Shown here: in pieces, positions 56,334-64,000 of the stretch | How the letters are laid out: each line of letters begins with the position of its first letter | How positions within the stretch are numbered: position 1 is the stretch's first letter | Origin: Streptomyces sp. Ru62 | Lineage (GTDB): Bacteria; Actinomycetota; Actinomycetes; Streptomycetales; Streptomycetaceae | DNA length: 64,000 nt | NCBI RefSeq assembly: GCF_002920615.1 | Contig: NZ_PQSU01000039.1 | Span: 1-64,000, forward strand | Reading direction: 5' to 3' | Made by a program: the position numbers and the translations under genes | Notes under the pieces: model-generated | The model's database searches: none | What the model was told of the DNA's origin: nothing | What the model saw: only the letters and a program-made list of their open reading frames with translations

Positions 56334-57851
56334 TCAGCCCAGCGGTACCGGCTCCGGCAGCCCCACCGGCCATGTGTGCACCGGCTCCCCCACGTGCATC
56401 AGCTCGGCGTACCGCCGGGTCGTCGCCGCCAGGGCCGCCTGCCGTGACATGCCCTGCTCCAGCGCCCGGTGGAAGGTGGCCGCCTGCCAGGACGCCCCGT
56501 TGACCCGGCGCCGGCAGCGTTCCTCGATCACGCCAAGGTAGAGGTCCCGGTCGGCGGCCTCCACGCCCCACGCGTCCAGCCCGGCCGAGGCGAGCGGCAG
56601 CAGCTCGTCGCGGACCAGCGTGACCGCGTCGACCTCGCCCGTGCCGCCGTACCGGCCCCGCCGGGGCCACACGAAGCGCGCGTCGATGCCGTACCGGCAC
56701 GCCGCGTCGAAGTTCGCCTCGGCCGCGGCGAACGGCAGCCGGGTCCACACCGGCCGGGACTCCTCGGCGAGGGCGCGGACGAGGCCGTAGTAGAAGGCCG
56801 CGTTGGCGATCACGTCGGTGATGGTGGGCCCGGCCGGCAGCACCCGGTTCTCCACCCTGAGGTGCGGGACGCCGTCGGCGATGCCGTACACCGGCCGGTT
56901 CCAGCGGTAGATCGTGCCGTTGTGCAGCACGAGTTCGGCGAGTCTGGGCACCCCGCCGGCCTCGACGACCTCCAGCGGATCCTCGTCGTCGCAGATCGGC
57001 AGCAGGGCCGGGAAGTAGCGCAGGTTCTCCTCGAACAGGTCGTACGCGGAGGTGATCCACCGCTCGCCGAACCAGGTGCGCGGCCGTACGCCCTGCGCCT
57101 GGAGCTCGGGCGGCCGGGTGTCGGTGGACTGCTGGAACAGCGGGGGCCGGGACTCGCGCCACAGCTCGTGCCCGAAGAGGAACGGTGAGTTCGCGCCGAC
57201 GGCGATCTGCGCGGCGGAGGCCGCCTGGGCCGCGTTCCACACGTCGGCGAACCGCGCCGGGGTGACCTGCAGGTGCAGTTGCAGGGAGGTGCACGCGGCC
57301 TCGGGCACGATCGACTTCGAGGTGCAGACGAGGTGCTCCACCCCCTCGATGTCGAGCCGGAAGTCCTCTCCGCGCGCGGCGACGATCTGGTCGTTGAGAA
57401 GTGTGTAGCGGTCGACCTCGGAGAGGTTGGAGGAGACCAGGTCGTCCCGGTCGAGGGTGGGCAGGATGCCGATCATCACGATGCCCGCGTCCACCTCGCC
57501 GGCCTTGCGGTCGGCGTAGGCGAGGGAGGTGCGCAGTTCCTCGGCCAGCCGGTCGAATACCCGTCCGCCCAGCCGGTGTGGGGCTATGTTGACTTCCAGG
57601 TTGAACATGGCGAGTTCCGTTTGGAAATCGCGGCTCGCGATGCGCTCAAGTACCTGACCGTTCAACATTTTCGGCATACCGTCCGACCCGGCGAGATTCA
57701 ACTCGATCTCGACTCCCATGAGATTCTTGGGTCGGTCGAATCGCTTCTCGCGCAGCAGCCGCTCCAGTCCCGTCAGGCACTGCTGGAGCTTCTCGCGATA
57801 GCGCTGGCGATCGGACAGGTCGAACTGCCCTGCCACGACCTTCTCCCCCAT
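56334..57851 (-). CDS. Glutamate-cysteine-ligase (GCS2)-family protein
   Basis: A 505-aa protein of the GCS2/carboxylate-amine ligase superfamily: RPKNLMGVEIELNLAGSDGM with the metal-binding Glu pair, ELAMFNLEVNIAPHRLGGRV, then GIVMIGILPTLDRDDLVSSN, SLQLHLQVTPARFADVWNAA and GIADGVPHLRVENRVLPAG. Streptomyces make mycothiol rather than glutathione, so the product is probably another gamma-glutamyl or related conjugate. GGAGG is 8 nt before the ATG. The gene stands alone; its upstream region holds the 36-aa ORF on the other strand. Confidence 0.82.
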   Translation of the reverse strand: MGEKVVAGQFDLSDRQRYREKLQQCLTGLERLLREKRFDRPKNLMGVEIELNLAGSDGMPKMLNGQVLERIASRDFQTELAMFNLEVNIAPHRLGGRVFDRLAEELRTSLAYADRKAGEVDAGIVMIGILPTLDRDDLVSSNLSEVDRYTLLNDQIVAARGEDFRLDIEGVEHLVCTSKSIVPEAACTSLQLHLQVTPARFADVWNAAQAASAAQIAVGANSPFLFGHELWRESRPPLFQQSTDTRPPELQAQGVRPRTWFGERWITSAYDLFEENLRYFPALLPICDDEDPLEVVEAGGVPRLAELVLHNGTIYRWNRPVYGIADGVPHLRVENRVLPAGPTITDVIANAAFYYGLVRALAEESRPVWTRLPFAAAEANFDAACRYGIDARFVWPRRGRYGGTGEVDAVTLVRDELLPLASAGLDAWGVEAADRDLYLGVIEERCRRRVNGASWQAATFHRALEQGMSRQAALAATTRRYAELMHVGEPVHTWPVGLPEPVPLG

Positions 57852-58419
57852 CGAATGTCCCTCCTCGGATGGGCGGGCCGACGATCCGGCCGCCTGGCTC
57901 CCGGGTCAGGTGGGATGATGCCCAGCCGAAGCGATCGATAACGTCCCGCGCGGGCCCGCCGCCCGCTAGTCTGTCTGAATGTTCCCGGCGGCACATTCAC
58001 GGGGCATGCCGCACTCGCACCTTCGGGTGCCCCGCACACCTCGTGAAAAACGCCGACGACATTCGGCCGACCGTTACCGGTGCGTATGACGAGGTCAGCG
58101 GCGGGTGCCGGGTCCGGAAATCGGGATGATTTCCGCAAATCGACGGCCTAATTCCGCCTTGCCGCGTCGACCGGAATCGGATAGACGAAACACCGGCCGA
58201 ACACACGTCGTATAAACTTCGTCCACAAGGCAGAAGGTTGGCGCCCTCGGTCCTGGTTTCCGCGGTGTTCCTGCCGTTCCCGTTGACGGGCGGCAGACCG
58301 AGCCGCACTCTCTTTCACACCGACCTGGGCCCCCACCTCTCCGGCCTTCCGTGAGCTGACAGCGCCGTCCGCCCCACCCTCCTCGCGCCGCCGCGCCTGT
58401 CTAATGAGAGGCGACCCAC
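57852..58419. other. Long intergenic region with a small basic ORF
   Basis: About 570 bp of lower GC than the neighbours. It contains the 36-aa leaderless-type ORF (57979-58089) and several A/T-rich tracts (for example TTCCGCAAATCG, CGTATAAACTTCG) that suggest regulatory DNA. No longer gene is supported. The downstream end provides the GAGAGG ribosome-binding site for the gene at 58420. Confidence 0.45.
57979..58089 (+). CDS. Putative 36-aa basic peptide, leaderless
   Basis: ATG at 57979, TGA at 58087. The peptide begins MFPAAHSRGMPHSHLRVPRT and continues PREKRRRHSADRYRCV; it is Arg/His-rich with a single C-terminal cysteine. TAGTCT (57967-57972) is 6 nt upstream and there is no ribosome-binding site. 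It lies between the GCS2 gene and the 194-aa gene at 58420. It may be a small nucleic-acid-binding peptide or a leader peptide; the family is not recognised. Confidence 0.4.
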   Translation: MFPAAHSRGMPHSHLRVPRTPREKRRRHSADRYRCV

Positions 58420-59004
58420 ATGCCGCTGCACGTGCCCCCTGCCCCCGCGCCTGCCCTGCGCTCCGTCCTCACCGCCCTCGGTTCCCCCACCGCGGTGCGT
58501 GAGGCGCGCACCCCGTCCCTGCGCGCCGCGCAGGGTCCGGCGACACCGGAACTCCCGCTGCCCGTCCACGTGCTGGACCGGATCACCGCGCAAGGCCTGT
58601 CCGCGACGCGACTGGCCGGCTGGCGCTTCCTGATCCGGTGCGGTGATCGTGCGGTGGCCGCGGCCGAGACCATGCTGACTCCCGACGGCTGGGCCTTCTC
58701 GCACTTCTTCGAGGGCCCGTACGTCGCCTCCACCGAACGCGCCCTGCAACAGGCCGAGGCCCTGCAACAGCCGTACCAGGCACGGCTGTTGTCCGTGCCC
58801 GGGCTGTACATGCTCACCCTGTGGCTGCACGGCGACTGCTCCGGCGACGGCAGCGAGGGCCATCCCGCCGGCACCGATCTGCTCGTGCCGCTGGCGCCCG
58901 CACCGCCCGGCATACCGACACACCGTCCGTTCCCGGTCGCCGAGTTGCTTCCGGTGCTGACCCATCGGGCGACTCCTCTCCCGCTGCTCGGCTCGCCTGC
59001 CTGA
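58420..59004 (+). CDS. Hypothetical protein, 194 aa
   Basis: A 194-aa protein with Pro/Ala/Thr-rich ends and a folded centre: LPVHVLDRITAQGLSATRLAGW, RFLIRCGDRAVAAAETMLTP, GWAFSHFFEGPYVASTERAL, YQARLLSVPGLYMLTLWLHG, DCSGDGSEGHPAGTDLLVPL. It is predicted cytoplasmic with no TM helix and is read from typical Streptomyces codons. No recognised domain, although the central part looks like a single alpha/beta unit. GAGAGG is 8-9 nt before the ATG. A strong hairpin follows the stop. Confidence 0.7.
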   Translation: MPLHVPPAPAPALRSVLTALGSPTAVREARTPSLRAAQGPATPELPLPVHVLDRITAQGLSATRLAGWRFLIRCGDRAVAAAETMLTPDGWAFSHFFEGPYVASTERALQQAEALQQPYQARLLSVPGLYMLTLWLHGDCSGDGSEGHPAGTDLLVPLAPAPPGIPTHRPFPVAELLPVLTHRATPLPLLGSPA

Positions 59005-59015
59005 CCGACGCACGC

Positions 59016-59047
59016 GTACCCCGCTGCCCGCAAGGGAAGCGGGGTAC
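59016..59047 (+). terminator. Hairpin terminator after the 194-aa gene
   Basis: GTACCCCGCT (59016-59025) and AGCGGGGTAC (59038-59047) form a perfect 10-bp stem with a 12-nt loop, followed by GACTGTCTTTC. Confidence 0.7.
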
Positions 59048-59260
59048 GACTGTCTTTCGAGCACTCCGCCGCCCGGAGCCATCCGGACTAGTCCCATCCG
59101 GCCACTGCGAACCACCCGAAGTGACAGTGCAGTTGGACTGAACCGTCCGCGCGGGTGACGCGTCCTGAACCTGTGAGAAGCGGTGCCGTGAAATCCCTGC
59201 GGAACGACGCCCAGAGGACAACACTGGTTTCCGACCGACTCATCACCACGGGGGACGGAC

Positions 59261-59497
59261 ATGATCACGACAGAGCGAAAGATCCCGCCCATGTGCCAGC
59301 ACCAGCCACCGTGCCCGCCAGCCGAATCCGCCGACCGGGAGTCCGCCCGCCTCGTGGCGCACCACCCGGAGCAGGGGTGGAGCCTGCTGTGCAACGGCGT
59401 CCTGCTCTTTGAGGACACCGGTGAGCTGCTGCCCGACGGCCGCGTCATCGCCCCGCACCGCCCGCTGGGCGCGGAGCAGGTGATGACCGCCGCCTGA
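59261..59497 (+). CDS. DUF5999 protein
   Basis: A 78-aa DUF5999 protein, a small family of actinobacteria. The family block MCQHQPPCPPAESADRES, AHHPEQGWSLLCNGVLLFED and TGELLPDGRVIAPHRPLG is complete, with three cysteines and two histidines that could bind a metal. Function is unknown. The ATG at 59261 has GGGGGAC 5 nt upstream; the in-frame ATG at 59291, which begins the conserved MCQHQP, is the usual family start and is equally plausible. Confidence 0.82.
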   Translation: MITTERKIPPMCQHQPPCPPAESADRESARLVAHHPEQGWSLLCNGVLLFEDTGELLPDGRVIAPHRPLGAEQVMTAA

Positions 59498-59654
59498 GGA
59501 CGACGGGGCGACCTGATCCGGGCACGGCACACTGACCCGACCTGAACAGGGGCGAGGCGAGTGCCCTGAGGGGCCGGCCGCACCTGACCCGTGCGCCTCG
59601 GCCCCGACACGTGCCTTGGGCGCGGGTCCGGACGGCCCCCACACCCCGCCCCTA

Positions 59655-59665
59655 CGAAACTTTCG
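59655..59665. promoter_or_regulatory. CGAAACTTTCG operator downstream of the GH43 gene
   Basis: A perfect 11-bp palindrome CGAAA-C-TTTCG of the kind bound by LacI-type xylan-utilisation repressors in Streptomyces. It lies 58 bp past the stop codon of the GH43 gene, facing no obvious promoter, so it could be a loop partner or a leftover from a lost neighbouring gene. Confidence 0.6.
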
Positions 59666-59722
59666 AGCTCGATCGCTCGGTGCGTCACTGCCTCGGTTTC
59701 GGCGTGGCGGACGCGTACCCGG

Positions 59723-61198
59723 TTACGGCGTGGCGGGCGCGTACTCGAACCAGTCGAAGGCCGCGCGGCCCTCGGTGACGTACATGCCGATGACACGGCC
59801 GGTGAAACCGGCGGCCACCTCCGTGGACAGATAGCGGCCGTCGAGTTCGGCGAGCCGGACGGTTCCCTCGGCGGTCGCGACGGAGAAGACGAGGGTGTCG
59901 GGGCCGTGCTGCGTCCCGGGGTCCCGGGTGGCGCGGATCTCGACGGCCAGGGTGACCGGCCCCGCGGGCACCGGGTGTGCGGCGACGCTCTGCCGCAGCG
60001 GGCCGATCCGCGCGATCACGGCCGCGCTGCCCCCGCTCACCTCCAGGTCGTAGTGATGGGCCTCGTCCAGGCGCACCGACAGCCCCGCCCGCGCGGCGCC
60101 GGGCTCCAGCGACGCCGCCGCCCGGCAGTCGTGGTGCTGCTGGCGGCGGCCTACGAAGGTGTGCCCGGGCCGGTCGAGGCTGTCCCCGGTGGCGGTCAGG
60201 GTGAGCCACCCCGGCCGCTCGGTCAGCGACCAGCAGCCCTCGGGCCGGCGCCGCGGGGATATCCAGTGCGGTGCGAGCTCCGGGCCCGAGAAGTCGTCCC
60301 GCGCCGGCGACTGTGCGACGGGCGCCCAGGCAGCCGGCGCCGGGTGCCGCTCCTGGACCGGGCCCGTCCGCGGCCAGCCGTCCACCCACTCCACCGGGAC
60401 CAGGAACGTCTCCCGGCCGAGGACGTGATACTCCGGGAACCAGCCCCGGGGCCGGGTGCCGAGCAGCACCATCCACCAGCTGCCGTCGGCCGCCTGGACC
60501 AGGTCGCCGTGGCCGGTGCACTGGATGGGCTGGCCGGTGCCGCGGTGGGACAGCAGCGGGTTGCCGGGAGCCGGTTCCCAGGGGCCGCGCGGCGAGCGGG
60601 CGCGGGCCACGGAGACACCGTGTCCCAGGGCGGTGCCGCCCTCGGCGAGCAGCAGGTACCACCAGTCGCCGATCCGGTACAGGTGCGGGGCCTCCGGGTC
60701 GCGGAGGCCGGTGCCGGACCACATCGGCAGCGGACCCTCCAGCACCCGCCCCGTGCGCGGGTCGATCCGGGCGACGCTGACGCCGGCCATCGCGACCCAG
60801 CAGGAACCGTCCTCGTCCCACGCCAGGTCCGGGTCGATGCCGGGCAGATCGATCCACACCGGGTCGGACCAGGGGCCCTCGGGGCGCTCCGCGGTGACGA
60901 GGAAGGTACCGCCGGCACCCGCGCTGGTGGTGATGACGTGGAAGAGTCCGTCGTGGTGCCGGATCGTCGGCGCGTAGATGCCGGCGGACGCCGGGACGTC
61001 GTCGGGCAGGTCCAACTGCCCCGGCCGGTCGAGCACATTGCCGATCTGGCGCCAGTGCACCAGGTCCCGGCTGTGGAACAGCGGAACGCCGGGGAAGTAC
61101 TCGAAGCTGGAACACACCAGGTAGTAGTCGTCGCCGACCCGGCACACGCTGGGATCGGGGTGGAAACCCGGGATGACCGGATTGTCGTACGTTCGCAT
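59723..61198 (-). CDS. Glycoside hydrolase family 43 (beta-xylosidase/arabinofuranosidase type)
   Basis: A 491-aa predicted cytoplasmic GH43 enzyme. The five-bladed propeller starts NPVIPGFHPDPSVCRVGDDY with the catalytic base Asp in HPDPS, then YYLVCSSFEYFPGVPLFHSR, PGIDPDLAWDEDGSCW for the pKa-modulating Asp, and EAPHLYRIGDWWYLLLAEGG with the general-acid Glu. A C-terminal beta-sandwich (about 330-490) includes DEAHHYDLEVSGGSAAVIAR. No signal peptide is seen, so it probably splits imported xylo- or arabino-oligosaccharides. GGAGG is 7 nt before the ATG. It is controlled by the CGAAAGTTTCG operator at 61219-61229. Confidence 0.9.
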   Translation of the reverse strand: MRTYDNPVIPGFHPDPSVCRVGDDYYLVCSSFEYFPGVPLFHSRDLVHWRQIGNVLDRPGQLDLPDDVPASAGIYAPTIRHHDGLFHVITTSAGAGGTFLVTAERPEGPWSDPVWIDLPGIDPDLAWDEDGSCWVAMAGVSVARIDPRTGRVLEGPLPMWSGTGLRDPEAPHLYRIGDWWYLLLAEGGTALGHGVSVARARSPRGPWEPAPGNPLLSHRGTGQPIQCTGHGDLVQAADGSWWMVLLGTRPRGWFPEYHVLGRETFLVPVEWVDGWPRTGPVQERHPAPAAWAPVAQSPARDDFSGPELAPHWISPRRRPEGCWSLTERPGWLTLTATGDSLDRPGHTFVGRRQQHHDCRAAASLEPGAARAGLSVRLDEAHHYDLEVSGGSAAVIARIGPLRQSVAAHPVPAGPVTLAVEIRATRDPGTQHGPDTLVFSVATAEGTVRLAELDGRYLSTEVAAGFTGRVIGMYVTEGRAAFDWFEYAPATP

Positions 61199-61212
61199 GC
61201 TCGCCTCCTGGA

Positions 61213-61240
61213 GGCGCTCGAAAGTTTCGTTCTGAGCGCC
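61213..61240. promoter_or_regulatory. CGAAAGTTTCG operator inside a larger dyad upstream of GH43
   Basis: CGAAA-G-TTTCG at 61219-61229 is the same 11-bp palindrome as at 59655, with the centre base changed. It sits within GGCGCTC (61213-61219) and its exact reverse complement GAGCGCC (61234-61240). It lies just upstream of the GH43 ribosome-binding site, where a LacI-type xylan regulator would repress. Confidence 0.7.
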
Positions 61241-61412
61241 GAATCTTAATGGCGGGAGAGGTGTTCACGGGAGTGTTCGTGCCGCCCGGCTGGTCGAATC
61301 ACCGGCGCGGGAGTGGGATGGAAGGAAGCGAGGACCTCGCGGCGGGCCTGCCCGCGGGTGTCACGGGTGTCACCCCGTGCGGTGCCCGTCCGCAACGGTG
61401 GAGTCATGAGTC

Positions 61413-61943
61413 ATGTCCGGTTACGACGCCTCCACGGCCACGCGAGTGGTGGTCGGCGTGAGCGGCTCCCTGAACAGCGTCACGGCCCTGCGGCGGGCCA
61501 CCGCCCTGGCCCGCCGTATCGGAGCCCAGCTCTGGCCCGTGCTGGCCTGGGAACCACCGGGCGGTGACTCCGCCGCCCGGCGCTCCCCCGCCGCCGGACT
61601 GCTGGTCGAGGAGTGGCAGCGACTGGCCAAGCAGCGGCTGGCCTCGGTGCTGGAGGAGATCTTCGACGCGGAGGGTCCCGGTGTGCCGATGCAGCCCGTC
61701 GTCGTACGCGGCGCCCCCGGCCCGGCGCTGGTGGCCACCGCGAACCGGGAGGACGACGTCCTGGTCGTGGGCACCGGGCGGCGCGGACTGCAACGGGCCT
61801 TCTCCGGCCGGGTCTCCCGGCACTGCCTGGCCCACGCGGTCTGCCCGGTCCTGGCGGTGCCCCCGTCCCCACTGGAGTCGGAGCTGTTGTCCGTCCACCG
61901 CCGCAACACGTGGCATCTGCGCATCGACACCCGGGGGTTGTGA
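61413..61943 (+). CDS. Universal stress protein
   Basis: A 176-aa single-domain Usp. The N-terminal strand VVVGVSGSLNSVTALRRATA and the ATP-binding signature GTGRRGLQRAFSGRVSRHCL (G-x2-G-x9-G-S/T-x class) are present, followed by VCPVLAVP. It therefore probably binds ATP, as in actinobacterial stress proteins. It ends in a short basic tail HRRNTWHLRIDTRGL. GGTGGAG is 9 nt before the ATG at 61413. It stands alone. Confidence 0.88.
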   Translation: MSGYDASTATRVVVGVSGSLNSVTALRRATALARRIGAQLWPVLAWEPPGGDSAARRSPAAGLLVEEWQRLAKQRLASVLEEIFDAEGPGVPMQPVVVRGAPGPALVATANREDDVLVVGTGRRGLQRAFSGRVSRHCLAHAVCPVLAVPPSPLESELLSVHRRNTWHLRIDTRGL

Positions 61944-62084
61944 AGGGGGACCCGGTCACGCACCGCGCGTCACGCGAAGGCGTCACGCCGGGCCCGCTGC
62001 CGTCGCGTCAAGGACCGGCCGCCGGCCGTCAGAGCACCGTCAAGGGCAGACCCGGGGCACCGCCGACGGACTACCGTTTCCCTC

Positions 62085-62642
62085 ATGGAGCACGGCAACG
62101 ACACCCGCCCCCAGCCGACCGGCGCGTACCCGTCCGGCACCGGGAGCGTGGTGCACGACCACGGCTGGACCGAGGACGCACGCACCTCGGCCCGCTGTGC
62201 CGGCGCGCTGTTCGGCCTGCTGCTGTGCGTCGACTGGGCGGCCGGCTCGCTGACCTGGTGGCGCGGTGCCCTGTGGCTCCTGCTGGCCCTGCTCCTGCTC
62301 CTCGTGCTGTTCCCGGTGCGCGTGTCCGCCGGCCGGGGCTGGCTGGCCACCCGTCGCCTGTGCCGCACCCGCCGCGTCCGCACCGATCTGCTGACCGCGG
62401 TACGCCCCCTCGACGGCGTCACCCGGCGCCTGGTGCTGCGCGACACCCTCGGCAACCGGATCGAGATCGACCCGGAGGTCCTGATCCGCAATCCGGAACT
62501 GTGGTACTGGCTGGACGAGGGCGCCCGCGGCTCGGAGGCCGCCGGAACCCTGCTGAGCGGCACGACGGCGCTGCACCACCTGGCCCGCCGCGTGGACCGC
62601 GAGACGGCCCTCGGCGTGTTCCGGGCGTCGGGCCTGGAGTGA
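62085..62642 (+). CDS. Membrane protein with a two-helix N-terminal half
   Basis: A 185-aa protein. A short soluble N-terminus precedes two TM helices (CAGALFGLLLCVDWAAGSLTW, ALWLLLALLLLLVLFPVRVS), followed by a cytoplasmic domain (RGWLATRRLCRTRRVRTDLL, DTLGNRIEIDPEVLIRNPEL). It ends in RRVDRETALGVFRASGLE, a motif that repeats in the following non-coding DNA. It is leaderless-type: TACCGT lies 7 nt before the ATG at 62085, with no ribosome-binding site. The fold is not recognised; PH-like membrane proteins are one possibility. Confidence 0.7.
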   Translation: MEHGNDTRPQPTGAYPSGTGSVVHDHGWTEDARTSARCAGALFGLLLCVDWAAGSLTWWRGALWLLLALLLLLVLFPVRVSAGRGWLATRRLCRTRRVRTDLLTAVRPLDGVTRRLVLRDTLGNRIEIDPEVLIRNPELWYWLDEGARGSEAAGTLLSGTTALHHLARRVDRETALGVFRASGLE

Positions 62643-62831
62643 CCTTCGATGCCCGCGTCAACCGAGACGGCCCTCGGTCTGTTCGGGCTTCGGGCGTGGA
62701 TGCCCCTCGGTGGCCGCGTGGACCGCGAGACGGCCCTCAGCCGGTTCGGGGCATCGGGCCTGGATGACGCTCGCCGGCCACGCGAACCGCGAGACCGCCC
62801 TCGGTGCCTTCCGGGCGTCGGACCTGGAGTG
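62589..62831. repeat. Tandem ~63-bp repeats of the gene's 3' end
   Basis: Four degenerate copies of a ~63-bp unit built around GAGACGGCCCTC (at 62601, 62664, 62727 and 62791 as GAGACCGCCCTC). The first copy encodes the last residues of the membrane protein, VDRETALGVFRASGLE. The others lie after its stop and carry changes, so they are decaying duplicates of its 3' end. Confidence 0.75.
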
Positions 62832-63082
62832 ACGCTCGGTGGCCGCCGCCCGGCCGACTCCCCCTACGACTCCCCCGTGCTCATCCGCTCCGCCCCGCCC
62901 CGGCCGACCCGCCCCGGCCTCCCCTTCTTGGTGCGGCCCGGCCCCGCGCGGGCCATTCTTAACGCAAGCTTGACGCCGCCCGAGGCGTGATCCATGGGCC
63001 CAGGCGTCACTCTCTGCTTACGCTGGTGCCGCCGTCCGCGTGATGGCCGCAAAGAGCTGAGCCGCACACCAGGAGCACGCCG
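62643..63082. other. Intergenic region with tandem repeats and the permease promoter
   Basis: 440 bp. The first third is the 63-bp repeat array. The rest includes the A/T-rich ATTCTTAACGCAAGCTTGACG near 62953, a possible promoter region for the APC permease, and the AGGAG ribosome-binding site at 63071. No gene of its own is seen. Confidence 0.45.
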
Positions 63083-64000
63083 ATGGTCACGACCGAGCGC
63101 CCTCCCAGTACCAACCGCCTGCGGGCGTGGATGCTGGAGGGCCTGTCCGACATGGGCAAGGGCGGTGGCCACACCGGACCCCACGCCGCGCCGGAGCCCC
63201 CGCACCAGGGACAGCGCTGGTGGCGGGTGATGTGCCTGACCGGTGTCGACTACTTCTCCACCCTCGGCTACCAGCCCGGCATCGCCGCCCTGGCCGCCGG
63301 TCTGCTCTCGCCGGTCGCGACCATCGTGCTCGTCATCGTGACGCTGGCCGGAGCGCTGCCGGTCTACCGCCGGGTCGCGGAGGAGAGCCCGCGCGGCGAG
63401 GGCTCGATCGCGATGCTGGAGCGGCTGCTGTCGTTCTGGCAGGGCAAGCTGTTCGTGCTCACGCTGCTGGGCTTCGCGGCGACGGACTTCCTCATCACCA
63501 TCACGCTGTCCGCCGCCGACGCCTCCACCCACCTGGTGGAGAACCCGCATCTGACGGAGGCCCTGCAGGGCAAGCAGATGCTGATCACCCTCCTGCTGGT
63601 GGCTCTGCTCGGCGCGGTCTTCCTCAAGGGCTTCCTGGAGGCGATCGGAGTCGCGGTCGCCCTGGTGGGCGTGTACCTCGGGCTCAACGTAGTCGTCGTC
63701 ATCAGCGGCCTGTGGCACGTCATCACCGCCGGGCACGTGATCACCGACTGGAGCACCGCGCTGACCGCGCAGCACGGGAACGTCATCCTGATGATCGGCG
63801 TGGCACTGATCGTCTTCCCGAAGCTCGCCCTCGGCCTGTCCGGCTTCGAGACCGGTGTCGCCGTCATGCCGCATGTGAGGGGCGACGCCGACGACACCGA
63901 AGAGCGGCCCGCGGGCCGGATCCGGGACACCAAGAAGCTGCTGACCACCGCCGCGCTGATCATGAGCTGCTTCCTGATCGCCACCAGCTTCATCACCACG
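63083..64000 (+). CDS. APC-superfamily amino-acid permease, partial
   Basis: 306 codons of an inner-membrane transporter cut by the window end. The soluble N-terminus (MVTTERPPSTNRLRAWMLEG) is followed by TM1 with the broken helix VMCLTGVDYFSTLGYQPGIA, TM2 LLSPVATIVLVIVTLAGALP, then FVLTLLGFAATDFLITITLS, and TM helices to SCFLIATSFITT. The GVDYFSTLGYQPG box marks the substrate region of APC-type transporters. The exact substrate is not clear. AGGAG is 7 nt before the ATG. Confidence 0.85.
   Translation, partial: MVTTERPPSTNRLRAWMLEGLSDMGKGGGHTGPHAAPEPPHQGQRWWRVMCLTGVDYFSTLGYQPGIAALAAGLLSPVATIVLVIVTLAGALPVYRRVAEESPRGEGSIAMLERLLSFWQGKLFVLTLLGFAATDFLITITLSAADASTHLVENPHLTEALQGKQMLITLLLVALLGAVFLKGFLEAIGVAVALVGVYLGLNVVVVISGLWHVITAGHVITDWSTALTAQHGNVILMIGVALIVFPKLALGLSGFETGVAVMPHVRGDADDTEERPAGRIRDTKKLLTTAALIMSCFLIATSFITT

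Overview
The window looks like chromosomal DNA of a Streptomyces or a very close actinobacterial relative. GC content is very high, third codon positions are almost all G/C, GTG and TTG starts are common, and shadow reading frames are long. The gene set is typical of the genus: a divergent EF-Tu of the tuf3 type, DUF4291, DUF5999, a DUF3037/HipA-like pair, an F420/FMN split-barrel protein and large LuxR regulators. No rRNA, tRNA, CRISPR array, complete prophage or recognisable secondary-metabolite cluster is visible.

Layout. 0.07-9 kb: a catalytically eroded cysteinyl-tRNA-synthetase-like protein, a CoA-binding protein, a PobA-type hydroxylase, an ArsR/CDF metal pair, a YbaK deacylase, a divergent XRE-cupin/EamA pair, two left-handed beta-helix proteins and a DedA protein. 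9-18 kb: an LPG-synthase-type membrane protein converging on an unusual sigma-like/zinc-finger/transmembrane/ricin fusion with 42-bp coding repeats, then a DUF4442 protein, a membrane-anchored protein, an MFS exporter, a spermidine-synthase-like protein and tuf3. 18-30 kb: a zinc alcohol/formaldehyde dehydrogenase, a TVP38 protein, a divergent thiolase/HxlR pair, uppP, lnt, a Gfo/Idh oxidoreductase, a lipoprotein and ung. 30-37 kb: a peptide-binding lipoprotein, two FabG-like reductases in an operon, an overlapping HipA-like kinase/DUF3037 pair beside an integrase remnant, and CorA. 36-46 kb: small membrane proteins, a K+ channel, a 892-aa LuxR/MalT-type regulator, and fasciclin and Rieske exported proteins. 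46-56 kb: regulator/target pairs (isochorismatase/PPOX, LysR/EamA, MocR/pyridoxamine-oxidase-like), two more EamA transporters separated by a possible leader peptide, and Clp-N, PadR, PhzF and CPBP proteins. 56-64 kb: a GCS2-type ligase, a GH43 beta-xylosidase between two xylan-type operators, a universal stress protein, a membrane protein whose 3' end has been tandemly repeated, and a truncated APC permease.

Genes are mostly single or in divergent pairs. Many intergenic regions carry clear palindromes next to a regulator gene, and these are listed as candidate operators. The strongest window-wide signal is a recurring -10-like hexamer (TANNNT or a close variant) placed 6-8 nt before the start codon of genes that lack a Shine-Dalgarno sequence. 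About seventeen starts fit this leaderless-transcript layout, and it was used to choose several start codons.

The least ordinary loci are the sigma/ZAS/ricin fusion (9900-12233), the HipA/DUF3037 pair next to a decayed integrase (33541-34999), the 13-codon leader ORF before a transporter (51413-51454), and the 22-bp-spaced direct repeats of the MocR/oxidase pair (49568-49598). All function assignments rest on motif recognition by eye; no database search was run.
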